The notes below the pieces were generated by a model. The model did no database searches and had not been told where the DNA came from. It worked only from the letters and a program-made list of their open reading frames with translations. The translations under genes and the position numbers were made by a program. A stretch of 64,000 nucleotides of DNA from Halomonas sp. SpR1 (GTDB lineage Bacteria; Pseudomonadota; Gammaproteobacteria; Pseudomonadales; Halomonadaceae): contig NZ_JAUAMB010000001.1 in NCBI RefSeq assembly GCF_031010175.1, positions 248,001 to 312,000 of the forward strand, given 5' to 3'. Shown one piece after another: positions 43,979-53,608 of this stretch. The first letter of the stretch is position 1; each line of letters begins with the position of its first letter.

Positions 43979-43998
43979 GGGGCGGCACTTGCCGCCCC
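43979..43998 (+). promoter_or_regulatory. hairpin between TRAP binding protein and permease
   Basis: GGGGCGGCA and TGCCGCCCC form a near-perfect stem with a tiny loop directly after the binding-protein stop and 23 bases before the permease ATG. Without a T-tract it is not a plain terminator. It probably stabilises the upstream mRNA or reduces permease expression, as is common in periplasmic-binding-protein operons. Confidence 0.65.
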
Positions 43999-44020
43999 CT
44001 GCTGATTGACGGATGCCCCC

Positions 44021-46030
44021 ATGACCACAGATACCTCGCCTGCCAATCATCAGCAGGTTAAAGAAAAGATCAGCCAAATTCGTCAGCTTCCCCCTACACT
44101 GCGCTGGATACCCGCCACGGTCACCGTCATGTTGATGGCGATGACCCTGGATTATCTTTTTAACGTTGGTTTGCTGACTTTTGTTACGGGTCTGGAGACG
44201 CAGTTCTACTACGCCGTTGTGGCGCTGTTGCTACCGCTGGTATTTTTGCTTTGGCCCATGCGGAGTCGCCAACAAGAACAGCCCATCCCCTGGTACGACT
44301 ACGTATTGAGCGCTACAACGCTTATCGTTGGCGGCTATTTTGTTTACAACGCCGTCCCCATTCTAGAGCGCGGCTGGGCGTTTTCTGCGCCCGAGATCGC
44401 CATTTATGCCAGCTATGCCTACTGGCTGCTGATTATTGAAGCGGCACGCCGGGCGGGGGGCTTACCTATTGCGATTATTGCCGGGGTGTTCTCGCTCTAT
44501 CCGCTGGTGGCGGATATTGTCCCTGGCCCTATCCAGGCATTTCCTTCGACTCTCGAACAAACCGCTATGTACCACACCATGAGTACCGAAAGCATCATGG
44601 GGGTTCCACTGCAGGCGTTCGCGGGCTTGGTGATCGGCTTTTTGGTATTTGGCGTGGTACTGCAAAAAAGCGGCGGCGGTAAGTTTTTTATCAACCTGGC
44701 ATTTGCGCTGCTGGGCCATGTGCGTGGCGGCCCCGCGAAGGTGTCGATTTTCTCCAGCGGCTTGATGGGCTCCATGAGCGGCAGCGTGATCAGTAACGTA
44801 CTGACCACTGGCGTTTTGTCGATTCCCGCCATGCGCCGTATCGGTATGAGCCGCTCCTTTGCAGGCGGTGTGGAAGCCTGCGCCTCAACCGGTGGTGTAT
44901 TAATGCCCCCGGTAATGGGTGCTACCGCCTTTGTCATGGCGATGTTTCTGGACATTCCTTACTCCGCTGTGGCGTTGGCTGCTGTCATCCCATCAATTCT
45001 GTATTTCCTGGGGCTGTTTATACAGATCGATGCCTACGCGGCTCGCCACGACATCAAAGGCTTACCCGCCGTTGAGCTACCTTCGCTTTGGCAGACTCTC
45101 AAAGAGGGCTGGTACTTTATTTTCGTCTTCGCCCTATTAGTCTGGATGCTGCTGATTATGCAGCGCGAAGCCGTAGCACCTTTCTACGCTACCGCGTTGC
45201 TGTTAGTGCTCAATCAGCTTTCCAAACATAACCGCTGGGGCTGGAAAGATGTGGCCGAAACGCTGTCGTCTGCGGCCAAGCTGTTTGCCGAGTTGATCGC
45301 TATTTTGGCCGGCGTGGGCATGCTGGTCGGAGCGCTTTCGATGACCGGTCTTTCGGGCACTATCGCCAACGACTTTATCAATATTGCCGGTGGCAGCGTG
45401 CCGCTGCTGCTGATTATGGGCGCTGTGACCAGTTTCGTACTGGGTATTGGTATGACCGTTACCGCCGCCTATATTTTCCTCGCTGTTGCCCTAGCTCCCG
45501 CGTTGATACAGGGCGGCGGGTTGGATCCTATGGCGGTGCATATGTTCATCCTCTACTGGGGCATGCTGAGCTTTATTACCCCGCCGGTAGCGCTGGGTGC
45601 TTTTGCCGCCGCGACCGTGGCGGGTGCACGCCCCATGGAAACCGGCCTGCAGGCAATGCGTCTGGGTAGCGTCATCTACTTCATCCCCTTCCTGTTCGTG
45701 CTTAATCCTGCGCTGATTATGCAAGGCGAGCCGCTGATGATCGTGGCTGTCTTTATCCAGGCGGTCATCGGCATCATTCTGTTTGCCTCTGCCATGCAGG
45801 GCTACTTAATGGGCGTAGGCAGACTGGGTTACGGCGCACTACAAGAGATCACGATTCGCGCCCTGGTTCTGGTTGCCGGCCTGTTACTGGCACTCCCTGG
45901 CGGTGGAATGGTGCCTCTTAGCCAGTGGGAACTGATCGGCCTCGCGCTTGCGGCGCTAGTGCCCGGCGTTTTGCTGGCGCGTTTAAGCCAGCGCCATCAT
46001 CGACGTTCACAAAGCACCTCGGTTGCTTAG
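44021..46030 (+). CDS. fused TRAP permease (DctQM type)
   Basis: This 669-residue inner-membrane protein combines the small and large TRAP membrane subunits. The first about 150 residues have four TM helices (small-subunit like), the rest has the large DctM domain with GGVLMPPVMGATAFVMAMFL, GHVRGGPAKVSIFSSGLMGSM and ITPPVALGAFAAATVAGA. It transports the ligand of the TAXI protein with Na+ or H+. The ATG at 44021 is preferred to a TTG at 44006. The ECH gene follows after 38 bases. Confidence 0.92.
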   Translation: MTTDTSPANHQQVKEKISQIRQLPPTLRWIPATVTVMLMAMTLDYLFNVGLLTFVTGLETQFYYAVVALLLPLVFLLWPMRSRQQEQPIPWYDYVLSATTLIVGGYFVYNAVPILERGWAFSAPEIAIYASYAYWLLIIEAARRAGGLPIAIIAGVFSLYPLVADIVPGPIQAFPSTLEQTAMYHTMSTESIMGVPLQAFAGLVIGFLVFGVVLQKSGGGKFFINLAFALLGHVRGGPAKVSIFSSGLMGSMSGSVISNVLTTGVLSIPAMRRIGMSRSFAGGVEACASTGGVLMPPVMGATAFVMAMFLDIPYSAVALAAVIPSILYFLGLFIQIDAYAARHDIKGLPAVELPSLWQTLKEGWYFIFVFALLVWMLLIMQREAVAPFYATALLLVLNQLSKHNRWGWKDVAETLSSAAKLFAELIAILAGVGMLVGALSMTGLSGTIANDFINIAGGSVPLLLIMGAVTSFVLGIGMTVTAAYIFLAVALAPALIQGGGLDPMAVHMFILYWGMLSFITPPVALGAFAAATVAGARPMETGLQAMRLGSVIYFIPFLFVLNPALIMQGEPLMIVAVFIQAVIGIILFASAMQGYLMGVGRLGYGALQEITIRALVLVAGLLLALPGGGMVPLSQWELIGLALAALVPGVLLARLSQRHHRRSQSTSVA

Positions 46031-46068
46031 CTTTTCAATTCACACATGCGAAATACGAGAGCCTAACT

Positions 46069-47481
46069 ATGTCCGTTCATTATCAGCGCCACGGCGATAT
46101 AGGCGTGATTCAGATCGCCAATCCGCCGGTTAACGCGCTAAGCCACGCGGTACGCAGCGGTATAGTCGACGCACTGGAAGAAGGCATCGCCGATAAGAAA
46201 GCTAAAGCGCTGGTAGTGTTAGCCGATGGCCGCACCTTTATCGCCGGAGCCGATATTCGTGAGTTTGGCAAGCCGCCCCAAGCCCCACTGCTGCCTGATG
46301 TGATTGTTCAACTGGAAGCCTGCTCCAAACCGCTGATTGCTACCCTGCACGGAACAGCCCTGGGCGGTGGATTGGAGGTGGCTTTGGGCTGTCACTACCG
46401 GGTTGCGCTGGCGGGCACCCGCGTGGGGCTTCCGGAGGTAAAGCTTGGCCTACTGCCTGGCGCTGGAGGTACCCAGCGGTTACCACGCTTAGTGGGCGTT
46501 GAGCGCGCCTTGGAGATGATTACCAGCGGGCGTTTTGTAGAAGCAGAAGAAGCGCTTGAGGCAGGCATTATCGACGCCCTTAGCAGTGCTGAAACGCCAC
46601 TTGAAGCGGGTCTGGCAGCAGCCAAAGAGATATTGGCAGGCAACCAGACAGCGCGTATTACGGGCAATCTCCCTGCACCAGCGGCTAATTCTCAAGCAAT
46701 CGCTGCTACGCGAGCGCGTCTTAATCAAGAATCTCCCGAGCTGTTCTCACCGTTTCGCATTGTGGAAGCCGTTGAGGCCAGCGTGACGGCTGAATCACTT
46801 CAAGATGGTCTGCGCAGTGAACGGGAACTGTTTCTGGCCTGTATGGACTCCCCCCAGCGCGCCGGGCTGATTCACCTCTTTTTCGCTGCCCGCAGCCCCC
46901 ACATGGTGCCTGGTATTGAGAATGCCGATGTTTTTAAGCACGTTGCGCTGATCGGCGAAGATCCACTCTTTGAGCGCCTGCAGAAAGCCGCACAAAAGGC
47001 GGGTATTAGCCTGACCAGCGCAGCAGATGACACTACTGAGCTGTGCCTACTGGCGCCAAATACGTCCATAGATTCGAGCATGGAGTGCCCTGTCATCAGA
47101 CTGGGAAATACCGGCACCAGCAGTGATAACGATACGCCGCTGAGCCTGATCATTGCTGAAAACGGCACCATGGTAGAGCTGGTTAACCACAGCGCCGAAG
47201 CGCTTACCCAGCAGCGAGCGGCGCTTACGCTTAAAGCGTTACGGTTAAGCGTGGTGGTTAGCCAACAGCAAAGCCTGCTGACTGTCCTGCACGCTGCCAG
47301 CCAGCAAGCGTCAGCCAGCGAAAAGCAATCTGCCCTTGAGCAGGCAAGCCGCAGCATTGCGCAGCAGGGCTTTTGCTACCGCGAGAGCGATATTGATTTA
47401 TTAGCGGTGGAGGCACTGGGATACCCGCGTCATTTAGGTGGGCCTCACCGCCAATCAACCCTTAAGGAAGCACCACTATGA
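46069..47481 (+). CDS. enoyl-CoA hydratase with degenerate dehydrogenase tail
   Basis: This 470-residue protein resembles the N-terminal half of FadB/FadJ. The crotonase domain (about 1-190) has the oxyanion segments FIAGADI and GTALGGGLEVAL and both catalytic glutamates (GGGLEVAL and LPEVKLGLLPG). The linker ELFLACMDSPQRAGLIHLFF is typical of the FadJ-like bifunctional enzymes. The remaining 170 residues look like a 3-hydroxyacyl-CoA dehydrogenase with a ruined NAD fold (no GxGxxG) and a C-terminal remnant ALGYPRHLGGPHR. The dehydrogenase is supplied by a separate gene at 56577. It overlaps the next ACAD by 4 bases. Confidence 0.85.
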   Translation: MSVHYQRHGDIGVIQIANPPVNALSHAVRSGIVDALEEGIADKKAKALVVLADGRTFIAGADIREFGKPPQAPLLPDVIVQLEACSKPLIATLHGTALGGGLEVALGCHYRVALAGTRVGLPEVKLGLLPGAGGTQRLPRLVGVERALEMITSGRFVEAEEALEAGIIDALSSAETPLEAGLAAAKEILAGNQTARITGNLPAPAANSQAIAATRARLNQESPELFSPFRIVEAVEASVTAESLQDGLRSERELFLACMDSPQRAGLIHLFFAARSPHMVPGIENADVFKHVALIGEDPLFERLQKAAQKAGISLTSAADDTTELCLLAPNTSIDSSMECPVIRLGNTGTSSDNDTPLSLIIAENGTMVELVNHSAEALTQQRAALTLKALRLSVVVSQQQSLLTVLHAASQQASASEKQSALEQASRSIAQQGFCYRESDIDLLAVEALGYPRHLGGPHRQSTLKEAPL

Positions 47482-48671
47482 ACCTCACCTTTAGTCCCGA
47501 AGAGCAGGCCTTTCGCGCAGAGGTTCGCCGTTTTCTGGCCGAGGCACTGCCCAGCGATATTAGCGAACGGGTGCGCCTGGGGCGCCATCTGCGTGCCGAT
47601 GATCATCTGCGCTGGCAGAACATTCTTAGCGAACAGGGCTGGCTAGCCTCTAACTGGCCAAAGGAGCATGGCGGCCCAGGCTGGGGGCCCGTACAACGGC
47701 ATATATTTGATGAGGAGTGCGCCGCCGCCCACGCGCCTACGGTCGTGCCCTTTGGCGTCAATATGGTAGCGCCTGTAATTATGAAATTCGGTAGCGCCGA
47801 GCAACAGCAGCGTTTTCTGCCGCGCATTCTGAGCAACCAGGACTGGTGGTGCCAAGGCTACTCCGAACCCGGCGCGGGTTCCGACTTGGCGGGGCTGAAT
47901 ACCCGTGCGGTTCGCGATGGCGACCACTATGTCGTGAATGGTCAGAAGACGTGGACGACCCTAGGCCAGCACGCCAATATGCTGTTCTGTCTGGTGCGCA
48001 CTGACCCAGACGCTAAAAAGCAGGCGGGCATTAGTTTTCTGCTGATCGATATGCAAACTCCTGGCATCACCGTGCGGCCCATCATCACTTTGGATGGCGC
48101 CCACGAGGTCAATGAAGTCTTTCTAGACAATGTGCGGGTGCCGGTTGAAAACCGTGTCGGAGAAGAGGGGCAAGGCTGGACCTGCGCCAAATTTCTGCTC
48201 ACCCACGAACGCACGGGAATCGCAGGGCTTGGCCACGCCAAGCAGGCATTGCGCCACTTGAAGTCACTGGCCAGCCGGATAGAGCATCGCGGTAAACCAC
48301 TGCTGGAGCTGCCCAGCTTCCGTCACCGCGTCGTCAAGGCCGAGCTTGAATTGATGGCACTGGAAGTGACCAACCTGCGCGTGATTGCCGCGGCCCGGGA
48401 TGGCGGCGTGCCCGGCGCAGAAAGCTCGCTGCTGAAAGTACGTGGCTCAGAGCTTCGCCAGGAGCTAAGCGAGCTCACCCGACGTGCCCTTGGCCCCGCC
48501 GCACTGCCGTTCTTCCCCGACTTCCTGCATGGCGAAAGCAACCTGGATGACGAGCGTGCCCAAAGTGCGGCTGCCAGCGCCCAGTACTTCAATCGTCGCA
48601 AACTGTCGATTTATGGCGGTGCCAACGAAATACAGAAAAGTATCGTCGCCAAAACCATTTTAAACATGTGA
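47478..48671 (+). CDS. acyl-CoA dehydrogenase, large partner (PimC-like)
   Basis: This 397-residue flavoprotein has the ACAD N- and middle domains (EEQAFRAEVRRFLAEALPSD, GYSEPGAGSDLAGL, NGQKTWTT) and a C-terminal domain ending SIYGGANEIQKSIVAKTILNM. The usual catalytic Glu position reads YGGANE, so the base is missing there. In alpha-beta heterotetrameric ACADs one subunit is often altered in this way. The sister gene starts 7 bases downstream. This matches pimC/pimD pairs. It should oxidise an acyl-CoA to its enoyl-CoA, using ETF. Confidence 0.85.
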   Translation: MNLTFSPEEQAFRAEVRRFLAEALPSDISERVRLGRHLRADDHLRWQNILSEQGWLASNWPKEHGGPGWGPVQRHIFDEECAAAHAPTVVPFGVNMVAPVIMKFGSAEQQQRFLPRILSNQDWWCQGYSEPGAGSDLAGLNTRAVRDGDHYVVNGQKTWTTLGQHANMLFCLVRTDPDAKKQAGISFLLIDMQTPGITVRPIITLDGAHEVNEVFLDNVRVPVENRVGEEGQGWTCAKFLLTHERTGIAGLGHAKQALRHLKSLASRIEHRGKPLLELPSFRHRVVKAELELMALEVTNLRVIAAARDGGVPGAESSLLKVRGSELRQELSELTRRALGPAALPFFPDFLHGESNLDDERAQSAAASAQYFNRRKLSIYGGANEIQKSIVAKTILNM

Positions 48672-48678
48672 GGTCAGC

Positions 48679-49797
48679 ATGGATTTTGCTTTAACCGACG
48701 AGCAGCGCATGCTCGAAGAGACGCTCACCCGTTTGGTGGCCGATCAGGTTTCCCCCGAGCAGCGCCATACGATGCTTGCCGCTGCCCCTAACGGTGCTTC
48801 TGCACTCTGGCGCACCTTCGCCGAGCTGGGCCTACTGCATATGCCCTTTAGCGAAGACGTTGGTGGGTTGGGTGGCGATGGTACCGACCTGATGATCATT
48901 ATGCAGGCCCTGGGGCGCGGCTTAGTGCCTGAAGCCTACCTGGCAGGCCTGGTGCTGCCTGGCCAACTGCTGGCGCTAACGGCCAACAGCGATCAGCATA
49001 CGCAGTGGCTAACCCCGCTGCTTGAAGGCGAGCATCAGTTAGCCTTGGCATGGCAGGAGCACAGCGCCCGTTATGACCCCTTGGCGATCGCCACCCAAGC
49101 GACCCAGACCGACGGCCAGTGGCAGTTACAGGGTCGAAAAGATGGTGTGCTCAACCTCGAAGCCGCTGCTGCGGCGCTAGTCACCGCCCGACTAGATAGC
49201 GGCAAGCTGGGTCTATTTCTAGTACCCGCTGATACACCGGGCACATCGACCCATCTCTATCGCACTATCGACGATCAGTCAGCCGGTGATCTGACCCTGG
49301 ACAGCGTCACGCTGCCGCCAGCCAACTGCCTGAGTGAAGATGTCAGCGATGCACTAGCGGAGGTACTGGCCCTTGGCCGTGCGGCGCTCTGTGCCCAAGC
49401 CATTGGCGCAATGGAAGAAGCCTGCGACCAAACCCTGGCCTATCTTAAAGAGCGCAAGCAGTTTGGCCTGCCGCTTTCCACTTTCCAGGCGCTTCAGCAT
49501 CGCATGGTGGATATGCATCTGCACCTGGAGCAATCCCGCTCCATGGCGATTTTGGCCGCCACCAGCCTCACCCTGCCTGCCAATGAACGGGATTATAAAA
49601 TTGCCGCGGCCAAAGCCTACTGCGGCGAGTCGGCGCGTTTTATTGCCGAACAGGCCATCCAGCTTCATGGGGCTATGGGCATGACCGAAGAGTGCTATGT
49701 CGCCAGCTACGCCAAGCACCTGGTGATGTTTGATCACTATTTGGGTGACAGTGACTACCATCTCGAAACAGTCAGCGAACTGTTAAAGGTTGCGTAA
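48679..49797 (+). CDS. acyl-CoA dehydrogenase, small partner (PimD-like)
   Basis: This 372-residue ACAD begins MDFALTDEQRMLEETLTRLV, which is typical of the second member of PimC/PimD and FadE28/29-type pairs. The middle domain is weaker (LALAWQEHSARYDPLAIA, LTLDSVTLPPANCL). The C-terminal part includes FGLPLSTFQALQHRMVDMHL and AIQLHGAMGMTEECYVASY. It probably forms a heterotetramer with the upstream protein. A strong bidirectional terminator follows. Confidence 0.82.
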   Translation: MDFALTDEQRMLEETLTRLVADQVSPEQRHTMLAAAPNGASALWRTFAELGLLHMPFSEDVGGLGGDGTDLMIIMQALGRGLVPEAYLAGLVLPGQLLALTANSDQHTQWLTPLLEGEHQLALAWQEHSARYDPLAIATQATQTDGQWQLQGRKDGVLNLEAAAAALVTARLDSGKLGLFLVPADTPGTSTHLYRTIDDQSAGDLTLDSVTLPPANCLSEDVSDALAEVLALGRAALCAQAIGAMEEACDQTLAYLKERKQFGLPLSTFQALQHRMVDMHLHLEQSRSMAILAATSLTLPANERDYKIAAAKAYCGESARFIAEQAIQLHGAMGMTEECYVASYAKHLVMFDHYLGDSDYHLETVSELLKVA

Positions 49798-49815
49798 TAG
49801 AAGAGACCCAATAAC

Positions 49816-49841
49816 TAAAAGGCCCCGTTAGGGGCCTTTTT
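49816..49841. terminator. bidirectional terminator between ACAD and etfA
   Basis: AAAAGGCCCC-GTTA-GGGGCCTTTTT is a perfect GC-rich hairpin with A and T tracts on the two sides. It can end transcription of the TRAP-ECH-ACAD operon (plus) and etfBA (minus). Confidence 0.93.
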
Positions 49842-49852
49842 AAGAACTTTAT

Positions 49853-50791
49853 CTAGGTGTTTTTTTGCAGCTTGCTCTCAAGCTCCGGCAGGATCTCAAA
49901 CAGATCACCCACCAGCCCGTAATCGGCGACCTGGAAGATCGGCGCTTCGTCGTCTTTATTGATCGCGACGATCACCTTGGAGTCTTTCATGCCCGCCAGG
50001 TGCTGGATGGCACCGGAGATGCCCACGGCGATATACAGATCCGGCGCGACGATTTTGCCGGTCTGACCGACCTGCATATCGTTGGGCACAAAGCCTGCGT
50101 CCACCGCGGCGCGAGAAGCACCAATGGCGGCGCCCAGCTTGTCGGCAATGCCGTCGAGCAGCTTGAAGTTCTCGCCGTTGCCCATGCCGCGACCACCGGA
50201 GATCACCACCTTGGCGCCGCCCAACTCAGGACGATCCGACGCTGCCAGCTCTTCTTTAACAAAGCTGGACTGGCTGTTTTCAACCACCACATCGACGGCT
50301 TCAACGGGGGCACTGTTACCCTCGCCTACCGCGTCAAAGCCGGTGGAACGGATGGTAATGACTTTTAACGCGTTGTCGCTTTTCACCGTCGCAATGGCAT
50401 TACCCGCGTAAATCGGGCGCTTGAAAGTATCGGCGCTATCCACGGCGATAACATCCGACAGTTGGCTAACATCTTTTAGCGCCGCTAGCCGCGGCAGCAC
50501 GTTTTTGCCTGTGGTGGAGGCGCTAGCGAGTACGTGGGTGTAATCACCCGCCAGTTCGACCAGCAGCGCGCCCATGGGCTCGGCCAGTTGGTGGGCGTAA
50601 ACGGCGTTATCCGCAACGCGCACTTTGTTCACGCCGTCGAGTTTTGCAGCTGCCTCGGCCGCCGCCTGAACGCCTTCACCGGCAACGAGAACATCAATAT
50701 CGCCGCCGATCTGTTGGGCGGCCGCAATTACGTGGGCCGTCGCACCGGCCAGTTGGCCTTCATGCAGGTCGGCAAGTACCAAAATGCTCAT
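49853..50791 (-). CDS. etfA: electron transfer flavoprotein alpha subunit
   Basis: This 312-residue protein has the ETF alpha N-terminal fold ([20 protein letters not shown]) and the FAD-binding C-terminal part with [34 protein letters not shown] and [16 protein letters not shown]. It takes electrons from acyl-CoA dehydrogenases and passes them to ETF-quinone oxidoreductase. It lies downstream of etfB, with a 69-base gap. Confidence 0.95.
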   Translation of the reverse strand: MSILVLADLHEGQLAGATAHVIAAAQQIGGDIDVLVAGEGVQAAAEAAAKLDGVNKVRVADNAVYAHQLAEPMGALLVELAGDYTHVLASASTTGKNVLPRLAALKDVSQLSDVIAVDSADTFKRPIYAGNAIATVKSDNALKVITIRSTGFDAVGEGNSAPVEAVDVVVENSQSSFVKEELAASDRPELGGAKVVISGGRGMGNGENFKLLDGIADKLGAAIGASRAAVDAGFVPNDMQVGQTGKIVAPDLYIAVGISGAIQHLAGMKDSKVIVAINKDDEAPIFQVADYGLVGDLFEILPELESKLQKNT

Positions 50792-50860
50792 AAAATCAGC
50801 TCCTTCAAAAGCGCTTTTCTCAAAGAACTTGTCTCAATGTCCGGAGATAAACAACCGACT

Positions 50861-51610
50861 TTAGAGAACTTTGGCTTCGTTTTTGAGTTTGTCGATCAGC
50901 TCGTCTACCGAGGCGACTTTAACGCCGCCCTTACGCTCCGCTGGGGACTCAACTTTTAGCAGGCTCACCTTGGAGGCCACCTCGACGCCGTAGTCGGCGG
51001 GGGTTTTCACATCCAGGGGCTTTTTCTTGGCCTTCATGATATCGGGGAGCTTGGCGTAGCGCGGCTCATTCAAACGCAGGTCAGTGGTGACAATCGCCGG
51101 CAGCGTCAGGGCGATGGTCTGCAGACCGCCGTCGATTTCACGAGTCACATTCACTTTGTCCCCGTCGACCACAACCTCTGAAGCAAAGGTGCCCTGGGGC
51201 AGGCCAGTGAGGGCCGCCAGCATCTGGCCGGTCTGGTTGTTATCAGTATCGATCGCCTGCTTGCCGAGAACGACCAGGCCGGGCTGCTCTTCTTCGACCA
51301 CTTTAGCCAATAATTTGGCCACGGCCAGGGATTCGGCGCGCTCGTCGGTTTCGATATGAATGGCGCGATCTGCGCCCAGCGCCAGCGCCGTACGCAGCTG
51401 CTCTTGGGCGGCCTTGGGGCCAACGGTGACCGCGACCACTTCCGTAGCGATGCCCTTCTCTTTCAGGCGCACCGCTTCTTCCACGGCAATTTCGCAGAAC
51501 GGGTTCATGGCCATTTTGACGTTAGTGAGATCGACGTCCGAGTGATCCGCTTTAACGCGAATTTTGACGTTGTAGTCGATGACGCGTTTAACCGCGACGA
51601 GAATTTTCAT
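50861..51610 (-). CDS. etfB: electron transfer flavoprotein beta subunit
   Basis: This 249-residue protein starts [20 protein letters not shown] and includes [31 protein letters not shown] and [16 protein letters not shown], all ETF beta signatures including the AMP-binding part. It forms a heterodimer with EtfA. A palindrome matching the local regulon motif lies 54-68 bases ahead of its start, so etfBA is probably co-regulated with the dehydrogenase genes. Confidence 0.95.
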   Translation of the reverse strand: MKILVAVKRVIDYNVKIRVKADHSDVDLTNVKMAMNPFCEIAVEEAVRLKEKGIATEVVAVTVGPKAAQEQLRTALALGADRAIHIETDERAESLAVAKLLAKVVEEEQPGLVVLGKQAIDTDNNQTGQMLAALTGLPQGTFASEVVVDGDKVNVTREIDGGLQTIALTLPAIVTTDLRLNEPRYAKLPDIMKAKKKPLDVKTPADYGVEVASKVSLLKVESPAERKGGVKVASVDELIDKLKNEAKVL

Positions 51611-51663
51611 AAGGCGTGCTCCAGGCGATTAATAAATACTTCATGCGATTAACAAACATTCAG

Positions 51664-51678
51664 TTTCGCATAGCAGAA
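51664..51678. promoter_or_regulatory. regulon palindrome upstream of etfBA
   Basis: TTTCGCATAGCAGAA differs at one position from the consensus TTyTGCAwwGCArAA seen three times at the 56.4-56.5 kb divergent promoter. It lies 54-68 bases before the etfB start. Confidence 0.55.
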
Positions 51679-51752
51679 TATTATTTTACTTTATAGCAAG
51701 AACAATAAAAAAACGCCGAACAAAGGTCAAGCGCTTCTTTATTGCGGCACCC

Positions 51753-53141
51753 CTAAAAAGGTGACCAGACAAACCACGCCGCTAACAGTGGAATCGAGGT
51801 TACCAGAAATCGGCCGTTCCAACGGTAGCCAATCCGCGTGGCGGGCACACCAGTAAACCGCGATAGGATCAGCATCGATGCCGTCATCGGTGATGACATT
51901 AGCGCCAGCGCCCAGCCTACCATCAGCGAGGCGCCAATCAGCGCAGGCGTCAGTCCATTAATACCCAATTGCGGCAACAGCCCCACTAACAACGTCACTG
52001 TTACAATCGGGTTAACGCCTACCTGGGCAAGCCCCACGACCATTAGCATAGCCAGCACGGCGTTAAAGACACCCCACTGGTTTAACACGGTTAATAGCGG
52101 CGCCAACTGCTGGGTATCCACTAACCCAACGCATAAGTGGCCCAAATAGCCCGCCGCCCCAAGCACCACAATTTCATTGGCGCTGGGGGAAAGTAGCCAG
52201 GGTAACTGGCGATGTACCGCGCTAGCGGCGGCTGGCAGCCCGCCATAACCAAGCCTGCGCCGCTGCCAGGCAAGCCAAATCAACGCCGCCGTGGGCGCGC
52301 CTAACAGTGCGGCGATGGGTAAACGCAGTTCTAACAGCCAGGCAAGACTAAACACCAGTGCCACAATGCCCATCAGTAGCACACTAAACTGACCCAACGG
52401 GCGTAACGAAGGAGTAGCTAGCTGAGCTTTACTGGCCGGAGGATGCGGGCCGGTCACAAAATCCACCGCCCAACCGGCTAGAAAAATCAGCGCTGCCGCA
52501 CCCAAAATATACGGCGCAAGCTCAAGCCAGGTGACTTGGGGAAGGCTCGACAGTACAACGGCAACACCGATACCCATGGGCGAAATAAGCGGTGCCAGGG
52601 AGAACCCACGCAGCAGCGCCAGCATCATGCGCCGCTGGCGAGCCTCTTTAACCCAGGCCCGCCCTTGGGCAGCATCCAGGGTATTGCTCTTCTCGATCAT
52701 TCCAGCAAACAGGTTTAGCACGCCAATGTTGAGAATGATGCCAAACAACGCTGAGCCTGATGACAAAATAGGATAACGTCGGCTGGGCGGTTGAAGCAGC
52801 ATGCTCTGCCCACAGCGGCGCACTAAACGGGAACGGTAAGCAGGCAAGCGCAACATGCTCAGCGCCACTACAAAGGTGGCAAAAAAGGCGAAACGACCGC
52901 TGGCATCAAACAGCAGTTGAGCAGGATTCGGCGAACGCCAAAGCGCGAGCAGCGTCAACAGGCCCGCCGCCAGCAGTAACCCTTTGGCCATACGGGTAAA
53001 CTGACCCGCCAGCGTTGCTAAATAGAGCAGCAGTGCGACAATGCCAACCGCCTGCCAAAACAGGTTGCCGACCACCAAATGGAACAGCGTTGCCAGGGTG
53101 ACTAGCAATAAAAGTGAAACCCGCAGGCGAGCTGGGTTCAC
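51753..53141 (-). CDS. 12-TM permease in catabolic operon, family uncertain
   Basis: This 462-residue protein is almost wholly hydrophobic, with about 12-13 TM helices. Segments such as ALFGIILNIGVLNLFAGMI and LLRGFSLAPLISPMGIGVAV recall ion-transporter (CitM/ArsB, DASS-like) permeases with two pseudo-repeats. The C-terminal half has NPIVTVTLLVGLLPQLGING and SSPMTASMLILSRFTGVPA. No family is certain. It ends the operon ligase-thioesterase-permease and overlaps the thioesterase by 4 bases. It may import or export the acid substrate. Confidence 0.65.
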   Translation of the reverse strand: MNPARLRVSLLLLVTLATLFHLVVGNLFWQAVGIVALLLYLATLAGQFTRMAKGLLLAAGLLTLLALWRSPNPAQLLFDASGRFAFFATFVVALSMLRLPAYRSRLVRRCGQSMLLQPPSRRYPILSSGSALFGIILNIGVLNLFAGMIEKSNTLDAAQGRAWVKEARQRRMMLALLRGFSLAPLISPMGIGVAVVLSSLPQVTWLELAPYILGAAALIFLAGWAVDFVTGPHPPASKAQLATPSLRPLGQFSVLLMGIVALVFSLAWLLELRLPIAALLGAPTAALIWLAWQRRRLGYGGLPAAASAVHRQLPWLLSPSANEIVVLGAAGYLGHLCVGLVDTQQLAPLLTVLNQWGVFNAVLAMLMVVGLAQVGVNPIVTVTLLVGLLPQLGINGLTPALIGASLMVGWALALMSSPMTASMLILSRFTGVPATRIGYRWNGRFLVTSIPLLAAWFVWSPF

Positions 53142-53608
53142 TCAGAAGAATCCTCGGGGTTGTTCTCCGCAAAGCCTTCAGGCGACTCGCTGCCACTGCG
53201 ACGTCGAAAGGAACCTTCCCCCATCGCCACAAGATTACCCTGCTCATCAACGATTTCGCCGCTGCTCATATACGTCTTTTGACCACCACCGCGCACGCTG
53301 CCCGTTGCCCTTAGCACGCCCTGCCGGGCGGGCCCCACAAAGGTGGTGGTCAGAGACAGCGTCATCCCACGGCGGATATTGCCCGGCACATCACAGTGCA
53401 GGCCTGCCAAGCTTAGGGCGCTATCCAACATCGAGGCCAATACGCCGCCGTGCACATTGCCACTGCGGTTCAGGTGCTTGGGCTCGATGGTGAGTTCAAC
53501 CACGGCACGGTCTTGCTGCCATTCAACCACCTGCATTCCCAGCAGTTCGTGATAGCCCATGAGGGCTTGTTGAGACGTATCTGGCGTATGTATTTGCGAA
53601 GAGTTCAT
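53138..53608 (-). CDS. PaaI-family hotdog thioesterase
   Basis: This 156-residue hotdog-fold protein has the PaaI-type motif NVHGGVLASMLDSALSLAG (about 50-70) with the conserved HGG and an acidic residue as base, and MTLSLTTTFVGPARQG. It hydrolyses acyl-CoA, possibly to recover free CoA from stalled intermediates. It overlaps the ligase gene (ATGA) upstream and the permease downstream, so all three are coupled. Confidence 0.85.
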   Translation of the reverse strand: MNSSQIHTPDTSQQALMGYHELLGMQVVEWQQDRAVVELTIEPKHLNRSGNVHGGVLASMLDSALSLAGLHCDVPGNIRRGMTLSLTTTFVGPARQGVLRATGSVRGGGQKTYMSSGEIVDEQGNLVAMGEGSFRRRSGSESPEGFAENNPEDSSE

